64,000 bases of DNA from NCBI GenBank assembly GCA_032207245.1, contig CM063507.1, positions 90,640,560 through 90,704,559 on the forward strand. The letters are read 5' to 3'. The notes under the pieces were generated by a model. It searched no databases. It saw only the letters and a program-made list of their open reading frames with translations, and was not told the origin of the DNA. Position 1 is the stretch's first letter, and each line of letters starts with the position of its first letter. Positions 10,801-19,294 of this stretch are shown one piece after another. This DNA comes from Pardosa pseudoannulata (lineage: Eukaryota > Arthropoda > Arachnida > Araneae > Lycosidae). Both the position numbers and the translations under genes were made by a program.

Positions 10801-11636
10801 GGACGACAGGAAGATTTTTTAATGGAGATATCAGCTGCAGAAATTATTGTTTCAGTAATATGATCCACTGCTTCATCAATAGTATTATTGTTGACCATGT
10901 CTGTAGAGATATTGGCTAGAATACGAAATTTATCCCAATCAGCGGAGCCTAGAACATAACGAGGAACACGCTGATTGGTATTGGTGGCATTATTGTGAGT
11001 TAGGATAATAGGAAAGTGATCACTATTATAAAGGTAAGAATCCACTGCAAAATTCCAGAACGGAAAAATTTGAGGGCTGGATATTGCTAAATCAAGGGAG
11101 TGAAAGGTTCTTGTAGGGGAATGGAGGTAAGTATATTGGTTTGTATTGTAGATGCACAGATCATGGTCGGATATCAGCTTTCCTATTTGACGACCCCGTT
11201 TATTAAGGTTGGGGCTACCCCACAATGGATTATGACCATTCAAGTCCCCAACAATAATAAAAGGGATTGGAAGTTGAGTAATTAGGTTATTAAGAGTGTT
11301 CTGGGAGATGATATTATTTGGAGGAATATAGAGGTTACAGACAGTTATTAGAGATTGTATATGAATTTGAACAGCAACTGCTTGGAGGTTAGTACTAATG
11401 TTTAAAGTTCTCACAGGGTAGTCATGAGAAGTGAAGAGGGCTACACCACCACAAACCCTGCCCCCTTCAATGTAATCTTTTCTGATAGTACTATAACGTT
11501 TTAATTTGGCTGATTTATTGCTGTCAAGTAGAGTCTCTTGAAGGGCAAAACAAACAGGATGGTATTTATTTACGAGGTCTCTGATATCAGAGACGTGACT
11601 TTTGAAGCCATGGCAGTTCCAAGACAACAGCGCCAT
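7884..11636 (-). CDS. B1 ORF2: EN-RT-RNase H polyprotein
   Basis: A 1250-aa open frame, the usual size for I-group ORF2. EN at residues 1-225 (LLSWNCHGF, FALQET, IVGDLNGHNPLWG, SDHFPIIL); RT at about 420-760 (YRPIALTNCLCK, FFDIEKAYDRTW, GVPRGSVLS, LYVDDLHIS); RNase H at about 955-1080 (FTDGSKS, FSAEAFAILKALE, YTDSQSV, WVPSHIGIKGNELVD); and a CAYCKTPYTVAHILTSC knuckle near 1160. PRG replaces the usual PQG of motif B. The normal stop after GFYTEI, used by B2, B3 and B4, is lost, adding about 27 residues. It would nick target DNA and reverse-transcribe its own RNA. The start is chosen at MALLSWNCHG, the first Met of EN. Confidence 0.9.
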   Translation of the reverse strand: MALLSWNCHGFKSHVSDIRDLVNKYHPVCFALQETLLDSNKSAKLKRYSTIRKDYIEGGRVCGGVALFTSHDYPVRTLNISTNLQAVAVQIHIQSLITVCNLYIPPNNIISQNTLNNLITQLPIPFIIVGDLNGHNPLWGSPNLNKRGRQIGKLISDHDLCIYNTNQYTYLHSPTRTFHSLDLAISSPQIFPFWNFAVDSYLYNSDHFPIILTHNNATNTNQRVPRYVLGSADWDKFRILANISTDMVNNNTIDEAVDHITETIISAADISIKKSSCRPQKQTKPWWNQECKNCYKAKRKAFQLFKRHPTTENLINYKKCKSVFRRTLRRSQKDSWVNYISSITSTISSKDLWVKVKRCSGVYPNNQIQILNYNNNLITSVDDIANTIASSLADISSSSNYSSSFTKLKKLVEDKPLNFQTTFNFPYNTDFTISELNRALNKVHKSSAGPDNISYEMIKNLSSVSMLNLLNLYNRIWREHSFPSSWREAIVIPILKPDKDPMNPLSYRPIALTNCLCKLLEKMINVRLIYYLEENNYLSNFQSGFRRGRSTLDNIIDLETRIRNAFVKRKHLVSVFFDIEKAYDRTWRHGILQQLFNLELRGNMPIFIQNFLALRNFRVRVGNTLSRTFIQEEGVPRGSVLSVTLFIIAINGILNEIPPSVNGSLYVDDLHISCEGADMRFINRQLQTAVNKISKWAMENGFSFSSSKTCCVHFCKKRGLHPDPEIQFLGNNINIVNEVNFLGVIFDKKLTFAPHITNLRKNCERKLNILKILSKTSWGADRASLIKIYHAIIRSKLDYGCPVYGSARVSVLQKLNTIHHSALRLCSGAFRTSPVESLYVDCCDAPLELRRQMLSLQYYFRTSSYINHPIHQHTLNYYLKRLYNARPSCVLPFQGRINEILRDLNLDNIDTIPTAIGIHPWHTPTFTIINPFKSFDKNSTSNIIYQQIFEHHKQYYKNYTSVFTDGSKSTNYVSCAYLIKDQINSYRLHPKLSIFSAEAFAILKALEELLNHNSKNFIIYTDSQSVLNSLQSNNCNNPIIFKILTTITNLTSMGISLVFSWVPSHIGIKGNELVDMATRSASDFLNTGLPYPDLKNYIKDLLHNKWQISWDNIPSNKLHKIKTKITKWPQLPSRKHDVILTRLRVGHCRLTHAHLLQGEAPAQCAYCKTPYTVAHILTSCVCSKSLYIKFFGNPSPNLNLIIGETPHPNLFPFLRQSGFYTEIVFFIVFQFSNFHFLIFHFSIHSIFKSC

Positions 11637-11659
11637 TGTAAAAGTTAGGGAGGAAAAGG

Positions 11660-12895
11660 ATGGAGTTTATGTTGGTTGGGACTTAGCCCACATGCCTTCA
11701 GAGTCCGAGTTATCAGTCAACATATCCTCTTCGGAAGTGACATAAACTTTTATTGAATCGTCCTCAGCAACTGGACGATTTTTTAAGAAATCTTTGCTCG
11801 ACAATTTAGATTTGAAAGGTTTTTTGGAGGTTTCGTCATCGTCGAAATCCTCCAGTAGATTACTTTTATTTTTTATTTTTTCTTTCAGTCTTGCAGCTGT
11901 AAGTTTTTCATGTTTGGGAGTCTTTTTCTTAGATGGAATACTAGTAATCTTTGCTTTTGATAAAATCTTACTTGATGCTTGAGTTTTAGGAGTTAATTTG
12001 TTTCTAGGTACGCGTTCATTTAAGGGTTTTGGAACAATTACATTTTCAACTGTAAGAGCTTTATTTTCAAATTTTGAGAGTTGATCACGAGGACATTTAG
12101 GGCTATTGGGTAATTTTGGAATATTTTCAGTTTGTGTGCTTATTGTTTTGCATTGTTTTACAGCTGCAGCAAAAGAGATTCCAGTTTGGGTGTTCTTTCT
12201 TTATAGTTTTGCGTCTGGATAGGAGATGTTATTTTTACTTTTACTGCCTGTACTTCCTTTTCAAGTACCCACTTAGGGCAAGTACGGGAAAAGGCAGGAT
12301 GGTCTCCTTTGCAGTTGACGCATTTAGGTTTTGATTTGCAGTCATGATCGTGGCCAACTTCTGCGCAACGAGGGCTAATGAACCACGACATGATGTTTTA
12401 TTGTCAAACGTTGGCATTGAAAACAACGTAATGGACTGGAAAAAGGACGTACAGGGCATCGAAGGTATCCAGCTTAATATGAGATGGCAGTGATGGTGTT
12501 GAATGTGAGAATAAGATGTTTAGTCGGCAGAATTTTGCCGTCTCGACGTGGTTTGTACTCCACATTCTGCTGTTTCATAGGATATTCGGAAACGTTGTAG
12601 CATTCGGAGTAACTAATAAAGTTTAATGTACTATGAGCAAGACCGTCACAGAAAGTTCTCCGAATTTGGTGCATTTCAGTAGATTTGAGGCTTGCTTCGT
12701 GTCTGCCACTTCTATCAGCAAGACACCAGACAATTTTTTAGAACTTCTCCGACAGATTTGGCATGCACTTGTGTATTAGAAAAGGCGAGACAGCCGAAAA
12801 TTCTCCTTTCTCTGTACAATGAAAAATTTGCATGACTTAAATTGACAATAATATTGTGGCTTTTGACCGAGAGGTTGTTTGAAGTTCCATTTTAA
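11660..12895 (-). pseudogene. B1 ORF1, broken gag-like
   Basis: Corresponds to the intact 435-aa ORF1 of B4. Recognisable pieces include the CCHC region (CKSKPKCVNCKGDHPAFSRTC within 12158-12391) and the C-terminal EEDMLT..DSEGMWAK end near 11690-11730. Many small indels between 12150 and 12900 break the frame, and sequence around the zinc knuckles is missing. ORF1 proteins of this type bind the element's RNA. No function is expected from this copy. Confidence 0.75.
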
Positions 12896-13483
12896 AGTTT
12901 CAGATCCGGCACCACCCACCATGGAAACAAGGGGATGCTAAACGCTCCCGGGACAGAAAGTCGCACCTCTAAGTTATAAACATATTAAGCAGTGACCCAT
13001 TAAAGTGAGAGTCTTGCTTGTGCCAGTGACAGTCGATTGACAGGCAGATGTTCTGCCACTTATTTTACCCGAAGCACCAGTAATGTTTGGTTTTAATTAC
13101 AAGGATTTTGAAAGGCGAGAAGAAAGTATACAAATGAATTTGTTCAGGAACAATCACATCGTGCCCATTGACCCAAGGGGAGGTTGAGGGGGGGGGTAAT
13201 CCATAATTAGGTGATCATAAACGCTGAGTCGCAGGCAGGGGGCCATCGGGCCAGTTGACGGAGTAAGTAACCGAAGTGGTAAGACCCAGGAGACAGGTCT
13301 CCACGCAGAAACAAACAAATCGCGATGATGTTCAGAAAAGGAACAAAATCGATAATGAAGACAAGAAAGAAGAGAAGAGGAGAAAGGAAACAGGAAAGAA
13401 AAGGAAAAGAACAAAAGATCGCTGGGGTACCTCGGGATTGCGACACCCGTGTTTACCTAAAGTAGGTAAACCCCCTGAGGGGA
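12896..13483 (-). other. B1 5' UTR, scrambled
   Basis: Equivalent to 42760-43327 of B2, but with many indels and substitutions and an apparent second, partial copy of the ORF1-start region (TGACCCAAGGGGAGGTTG) at about 13150-13210. The 19-bp inverted repeat of B3 survives only as a fragment near 13320. The last 60 bp, with the terminal hairpins, are intact. Confidence 0.55.
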
Positions 13484-13641
13484 CTACGCGTCACAGCTCC
13501 ATAAAAGTGGTACCGTTGGATAGCCACAGAAGACTTCCATAGGATATAATTTTTGTGTGCTAGTGGAATAATTAGTGTTTGTGCAATTAATTTAAGAAGC
13601 CAAATATCGGGAATTTCCCGAACTTAGCCTCTGCAACGCAA
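13484..13641 (+). other. A2 leader, middle part, with kB-like palindrome
   Basis: A leader segment between B1 and C1, starting with the right copy of the B1 target-site duplication (13484-13496). It contains GGGAATTTCCC at 13609-13619, a perfect match to the Rel/NF-kB consensus GGGRNWYYCC. The palindrome is kept in A4 (43453-43463) and A5 (61858-61868). No coding signal. Confidence 0.5.
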
Positions 13642-13653
13642 GAAATCTCCCCT
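13642..13653 (+). repeat. Target-site duplication of C1, left
   Basis: GAAATCTCCCCT here and at 17482-17493, an exact 12-bp match. The uninterrupted A5 leader has this sequence once, followed by ACTAGGG (about 61890). Confidence 0.85.
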
Positions 13654-13679
13654 CAAGGTCAAGGTCAAGGTAATTGGGT

Positions 13680-14330
13680 TAACGGAGTACCTAGCGAAGT
13701 GGAAAGTCTTCACTTTAACCTCCGAACGTGAAGTGATCAAAACATAAATTTAGGCCTCAAGGCAAAAAGTAATCCAAACAAGAATTTAAAACGCTCCAGC
13801 TCACAAGAGAGCGTGGAGGTGAGTACGTTTCTCTTAAAAAATTAAGAGTAACCAACGCGTTGTCTAATTAAAGGATAATTAGACTGTAACCTTGACAGTG
13901 ACCAATTGGGATGGTTAACAGAGTTATATAATTCCATAAAATGTTGCTCAAAAATAACATAGATAGGTAGTACAATACAAAAATAGGGACTAAAACAATG
14001 CAGCTTGGTACAACAATAAAAAATAAGTAAAAAGTGACAGCACTAACAAAAAGATATATTTTTGGTTTTTATAAAATTTTTAAATTTTTATTTAGCATTT
14101 TTTCAGTTTTTTATATTTTTTTGAAAACATAAAACAAGACGATACGTTACAATAACAAAAATGCAAAAGCAAAGTAGCGGAACGATATGATACCCAAAAA
14201 ATTGGAAAAAATTAAAAATAAATAAGCCAAAAAATAGAAAACGGTACTTCACAAATAAAATAATAAGTGAAAACAATTTAAATTAATTACAAACTTAAAA
14301 ACAGAGAATTTGGAAAAATTTCAGGAAGTG
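13680..14330 (-). other. C1 3' UTR
   Basis: Noncoding, very AT-rich, with homopolymer runs. No gene seen. The same stretch is at 43520-44170 in C2. Confidence 0.6.
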
Positions 14331-14332
14331 GT

Positions 14333-14418
14333 CGTCACCAGGGATCGAACCATCAACCTCCGGAGAGAGCAGTATTGAGCGGACACGCTACCAAGCGTGC
14401 CACTCGGCCATGAGATAT
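14333..14418 (-). other. tRNA-like segment with pol III A and B boxes
   Basis: Minus strand: A box TGGCCGAGTGG (14400-14410) and B box GGTTCGATCCC (14341-14351), about 59 nt apart start to start, as in class II tRNAs with a long variable arm. Between them is a perfect stem CACGCT-TGGT-AGCGTG. It does not fold into a clean cloverleaf by eye and I cannot assign an anticodon. It may be a tRNA-derived head captured in the 3' UTR, or the tail end of a SINE partner. C2 keeps it at 44174-44258 with one B-box change. Confidence 0.5.
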
Positions 14419-14456
14419 TACGTGAAAAAAGCGAAGTTAAAGACAACGAAAAATGC

Positions 14457-17237
14457 TTATTCTCCTCTCCTTCGTTTTGAAGGGGGAAGAGCCATATCAG
14501 GACGATATAATAATGCTCTGGGCCTTTTAGCCGAGCTAGGAACAGCAGGATTATACACAGGAAGATTGTGAAGTACAGGATTCTGAATAAATTCAATGCT
14601 ACGGTGAAAACGTAGCGCAAGTCTTTTGAATTCAGGTAGAATAGGCCTGACTTTAAGATTATTATGTATCATATCATTCCTCACGTACCAAGGAGCAGAA
14701 ACACATTTTTTAAGGACAGAATTTTGGACAACTTGAAGACTCTTGAGATGGGTAAGAGCGGCAGTTCCCCATACAGGACAACCATAGGTCATTATGGGTC
14801 TGATATAACTTTTATATAACAATAACTTTGTTTTCGTATGCAGGCGACTTCGATAATTGAGATATAAATTTAGAGTGCCAATTGCAGCCTTCATTTTTCG
14901 AACAGTGTTTTCGATATGAAGTCTCCAATTTAATTTTGAATCTAGGGTAACACCTAGGTATTTATAAGAAGACTCCCAGGGAATATCTTCATCGTAAAGT
15001 TTAAAGTTATTGTGCTTAATGAAAATTAGAAACATTTTTCTGAGTGAAAATCATGGCAGCACATTTAGTTGGATTTACCTTGATACGCCAACAAGAAAGC
15101 CAGTGCTCATAAATTTTGAGATAATTCCGAATGGTAGAGAACGCACAGCGTGTTTGTTTGTGTCGGGAGAGGATGGCTGTGTCATCTGCGTAGAGGCAAA
15201 GCTCGATACGTGGATCAGATGGCATGTCATTAATATAAACGTTGAACAGTTTAGGGCCAAGTAAGCTACCCTGAGGAACCCCTGAAAGAATAGGTCGAGG
15301 TGTTGAGAGAGTGTTGTTAACTCTGACAACGAACTCACGATTTTGAAGATAATGAGAGAAAATTTTAATAAGCTGGGGGGGGGGAAATTTAAGTTAATGA
15401 GCTTAAAAATTAGCCCTTCCAACCAGATTTTGTCGAATGCTTTCGCAATGTCTATGAATATAGCAGCAGTAACGTGTTTAACAGCGTTAGCAGCATGAAT
15501 TAGTTCTGCAACCCTCCAGAGTTGGTGCTGGGTGGAGTGTTTACGACGGAAACCAAATTGTTCCGGTCGAATGATGTTATAAGTATTGCAGAACTCGTCC
15601 ATGCGCTGAGCTAAGATATATTCATAGACTTTTGAAATACCCGACAAAAGACTGATTGGACGAAAATTTGAGGGGACGGTGTGGTCGAGTCCCGGCTTCG
15701 GCAGGGGTACCACAACCGCTTTCTTCCAGACGTTGGGAAAATAATTGAGATTAAGTAAACTATTGATAATGAAGGTGAGGGAGATTAAAAAGTTAGCTGG
15801 AAGATGGATAAGCATATTAGTGGAGACAGAATCAACACCAGGAGCCTTATTCTTTTTGAGTTTCCTCAGGTAGACGAGAATCTCAGAGGGGTACGTAGGA
15901 GTGAGAGTGTTGTCTGTAGAAGAGTTTAGAAACTGTTCAACCACAGAGTTAACATTAATAAGAGTATCATTGTCAAAAATATCAGAGTTGGGAGTGAACT
16001 GACTTCTAAGACTGTCAGCTAAAAGCTCAGCCTTATCAGAGTTTAAATGAGCCACCGAATTGGGTCCATGAAGGGACGGAATGTGTGTTCGTGTCCTACG
16101 AAGACGTGAGGCTGCCCTCCAAATGCTGTTGTCAGAAGCCGTTAACGACTCAACATAAGTGTTCCAGCGTTCTCTATTGCAGATCCTAATCTCTTTCCGG
16201 ACCAGGGCTTGCAAACGATTTAAAGAAACTTTGAGATCAGGATCACGTGAGTTCTGCCAGTCCCTCCTAACAGAGTTTCTTTCGTTGATCAAATGTCTGA
16301 TGTGACGAGGAAGGCGATAATAGTCAATGGTTTTGACATGAGGCTTGGTAGCTTCGGCGTAAGCAGCGAGAATAAAATCACGAAACTTACAGACCGAATC
16401 CTCAGCAGACTCAGGAGAGTCGATGGAGTGGAAAGGAAAACCTTTCGTGCTGAGAATATGCTCGTAGTCCTCCCAGTTGGTATGGAGGGTGTAAGGCGAG
16501 CGAATGTCAATCCCACTGATATTAAACACCAGCACAACAGGGAGATGATCAGACGAAAGATCGTTAACAGCGGAAATTTCGTGGGGATAAGGGAAATTGC
16601 GGGTGATGGCAAAATCAATTATTGAATAAGGATGACCAATATAGGTAGAAGAATTTGGGGCGATAATTTGAGCCAAAGTATTATCAGCCCAGCGGCGAAG
16701 TTTAGAGCCACGGTGATCGAAATTGCGACACCCCCAAGAATAGTGGTGCGCGTTAAAGTCACCCGCAATAATAAAATTTGGATAATTTTTGGTAAGAATT
16801 TCAATATCTGGGACTAGCAGAGTACTTCTACCATTTCTAGCATAAATAGCAATTAGAGCAAATTTAGGAAGATTTTGAATATGAATTTCAACAATAGTGG
16901 CTTCACAATTTTGAAGCCGGGGGGTAGGGATCCTAACATGTGAAATAGTATTTTTGAGGTAAATTCCAGTGCCACCCCAAACAGCATTATTGCAACTACG
17001 AGGCCTGTCGTCATGGTAAAATTCGTAGTTCGCAATATGACAATTCAAACCCTGGGAGAGGTGAGTCTCCGAGACTAAGAACGCGTCAAAATTATTGTCA
17101 CATATAAACTGCCTGACTTCTGAAATTTTGGGATGAAGCCCGTTAGCATTCCAGAAGCCAATGTTAAGAGCGTTCAAGTTGGAAACATCGAACACAGAGC
17201 CGGAAAAAAACAGGGGGGACAAGTCCCTAACATACAC
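14457..17237 (-). pseudogene. C1 ORF2: EN-RT, frameshifted
   Basis: Jockey-type ORF2. EN: LNIGFWNANGL, LVSETHLS, IIAGDFNAHHYSWG, SSDHLPVVL. RT: FRPISLLSGISK, IFIDIAKAFDKIW, then GVPQGSLLGP and CLYADDTAIL in another frame. There is no RNase H. The N-terminal 720-codon frame leaves the coding frame at a run of ten G (15375-15384; seven in C2). A second shift near 15030 leads to the last 192 codons, ending PPSKRRRGE. All motifs are visible across the three frames. The lesions lie in homopolymers, so sequencing error is possible. Confidence 0.85.
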
Positions 17238-17481
17238 GGAGTGTACCGAAGTACACTAAGCCGAGAGTGTAACTACACTCTGATAAAGAATAAAAACCCT
17301 GTCCGTAGGGTGCGAGGCAGCCCTAAGTTCAGGGAGTGCAGCTTTAAACGCTGCAAGCAGGAGTTTTTTATCGTAGTTAGCCTCGAGGGTAACTAAGTAT
17401 TTTAAAAAGTCGACATCAGCCTCGCAACTGGGGGTCGACGAATTTTGAGAGGGCGCGGAGGGAGCTTCCTTGGCAGGAGAG
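17238..17481 (-). other. C1 5' end
   Basis: Short stretch upstream of C1 ORF2. A 102-codon minus frame (17256-17564) runs across the insertion boundary, so it is not a real gene. Its CEADVDFLKYLVTLEANYD part could be a trace of ORF1 or leader, but I do not recognise it. Confidence 0.4.
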
Positions 17482-17493
17482 GAAATCTCCCCT

Positions 17494-18680
17494 ACTAGGG
17501 TGAAAACGGTGAAGAACCGGGTGGGGAATTTTCCTCCCAAATCTTCAATCTGTGATATCGTCAAGAATTATTAATATTTCTCTTCAATCTTTGGAACTTA
17601 AGTTCCAGTAGTGCCAGTGATGCAATCATCCGAGTTTGGAGGAAATATCTCAAAAATTAGCCTAATTAGAGGCTAATTAGTGTGTGTGGTGTTTTTAGTG
17701 TTTGTGGCCTAATTAAAGGCATCTTTAGTGATATCTCTTTGGATTACCCTTCTAGAGGACCTTCTGAACCCTCCGCATCAAGCGGTAAGTCAAACAATTC
17801 ATTTTTGGATTAATTAGAGTGTTAATTAATTTTAACCAATTAACATAAAATACCAGCCAAGTTTTTGAATTTACAAACTATCTAAGTACTTATGTGTGTT
17901 CCTAGGACTAAACTACATTAGGATGCCAATTTTCTTTTTGTTATCTGCATAACTTGTGTCTTAATTAATTTAATTGTGCCTAAACTAATTAGTGTTATTT
18001 TTGCTATTTCATTTGTGATTTCAGAGTTCTGCTTTTATACATGTGTAATATAAGTGTGCATTAACATACCATATCATTTTTAAGTGTCTGCTTACATAAT
18101 TATCCCAGTAATTAGCTTAATTATTTTTAATTAACTTCTTAGTGTTTTTCTGTGTTTATTGTAACTTTATGTTCCTCATACTTGTTTATATGCCTTGTGC
18201 TAGTCGAGACGAGTCCAACGACACCAACCTCTAGCTCCTGCTGTTCTTAGTTCGCCGTCAACGGCACTAATTAATTCTTAATTAGCCCCTATTAATTAGC
18301 TCATAGGAGCCGTAATTCTTTTGGTAGAGCCTCCGTGCCAGCTGCCCTCTATTTAGCAGCTCAGTGTGCATTAATCCCTTCAGTTTTGTCTTGCTGCAGC
18401 ATTTTATAGTCCTTAAATCGGCCGGTATTAATTAGCCGATTTAATTAAATCGTCGTTAATTATCTCGGTAACTACTCACCGTAGCTTAGCGAGGCGGGTG
18501 TCGCTGGATTCCTTGTGACTAGAGGACTCAATTTCTGTGCTCATTTCTCATTTATACTCATTAGTTGTGACTCTATGTGCTTAATTAATTCATAATTAAG
18601 AGTAATTAAACTGCTCCTACACTGTAACTATTGCCCAAAAATCCAAAGTGTAGCATATCTTTAGAAAGCTTTTTTCAAGA
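17494..18680 (+). other. A2 leader, AT-rich part with conserved GTAAGT
   Basis: About 1.2 kb of AT-rich leader, dense in TTAATTA palindromes. CATCAAGCG-GTAAGT at 17776-17790 matches a metazoan splice donor exactly and is identical in A4 (53431-53445) and A5 (62185-62199). Acceptor-like TTTCAG (about 18025) and TTGCTGCAG (about 18400) lie downstream. No coding signal. Confidence 0.5.
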
Positions 18681-18764
18681 CGGACAAGCTAAACTAGCTG
18701 TTCTCCAAATCCCATTACTTTTTAAATTCATCGATATTTCCGTGAGGGACTTGTAATTTTTCTT

Positions 18765-18860
18765 CAAACCCACGTGGTAGCACGTGGTCTGCAATTTCTC
18801 TACTGGGCGCGGCCATCTTGTCCGCCATCTTGGTATTGCAACCCACGTGGTCGCAAAGGT
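18765..18860 (+). promoter_or_regulatory. A2 promoter-like module: E-boxes and YY1/PHO-like sites
   Basis: CACGTG at 18771-18776, 18781-18786 and 18844-18849, each followed by G. Two GCCATCTTG sites lie at about 18812 and 18824; GCCAT is the core of YY1/Pleiohomeotic sites. The order is kept in A4 and A5, and partly in A0. Binding is inferred, not shown. Confidence 0.5.
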
Positions 18861-18889
18861 CGTTGAGGTCGACATGTGTCCTTGGGACT

Positions 18890-19216
18890 TTAACTTATTT
18901 CTGGCCCAAGTCCGGACTTAGAAAATTTTCGAGGTTCTTCGGGACTTAGAAAATTTTTCGAGGTTTTTTGGACTTTGCCATTTTTCAGCCCAATTTTCGG
19001 ACTTAGTCGTTTTTTGGGCATTTTTCTGGACTTTGTCTAAATTTTCACTTTTTTAGTGGGACTTAGTCGTTTTTTCGGAAATTTTTGGACTTTGCCAAAA
19101 TTTTTCCATTTTTTGGACTAAATAAGTCGGACTTAGTCATTTTTTAGGAATTTTTCGGACTTTGCCGAAATTTTCCACTTTTTTGTTTTTTGCTGTTTTT
19201 AGGCCTTAAAAGGCCT
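18890..19216 (+). repeat. Degenerate GGACTT repeats and AGGCCTT palindrome before A2 ORF1
   Basis: Roughly eight irregular copies of a TTTTTCGGACTTNGNC-type unit, spaced about 30-50 bp. They end in AGGCCTTAAAAGGCCT (19201-19216), a near-perfect 16-nt palindrome also present at 318, 54855 and (one change) 63642. A T-run follows. Confidence 0.6.
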
Positions 19217-19294
19217 GGCCTTTATTTTTTTTTTCCCAAGTTCTGTGGAGACCTCCTCCCAAACGGGCGGTAACAGATACCACAGCCCAAAAAC

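Larger units (their letters stand above)
7723..13483 (-). mobile_element. B1, I-group-like LINE
   Basis: A minus-strand element inserted in the A2 leader. Its 3' end (left) carries an (AACC)n tail, and its 5' end (right) begins CCCCTCAGGGG. ORF2 is open and ORF1 is broken. The part 12150-13480 has many small differences from B2, B3 and B4, while 7723-12100 is nearly identical to B2. Confidence 0.9.
13654..17481 (-). mobile_element. C1, Jockey-like LINE
   Basis: A minus-strand element inserted in the A2 leader with an exact 12-bp target-site duplication. The 3' end (left) is a short CAAGGT repeat as read on plus. It carries ORF2 without RNase H and only a short stretch before it, so ORF1 is missing, which points to 5' truncation. 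The 3' UTR holds a tRNA-like segment. Confidence 0.85.

Noticed and set aside
14333..14418. Functional tRNA gene
   Set aside because: Boxes are present, but no clean cloverleaf or anticodon could be drawn, and the copy lies inside a repeated element.
16293..16625. Plus-strand 110-codon frame, repeated at 51948
   Set aside because: Shadow of the C ORF2 endonuclease region.
18700..19290. LTR or DNA-transposon ends in the A leaders
   Set aside because: No terminal repeats, primer-binding site or transposase; the segment recurs only as the leader of A ORF1.
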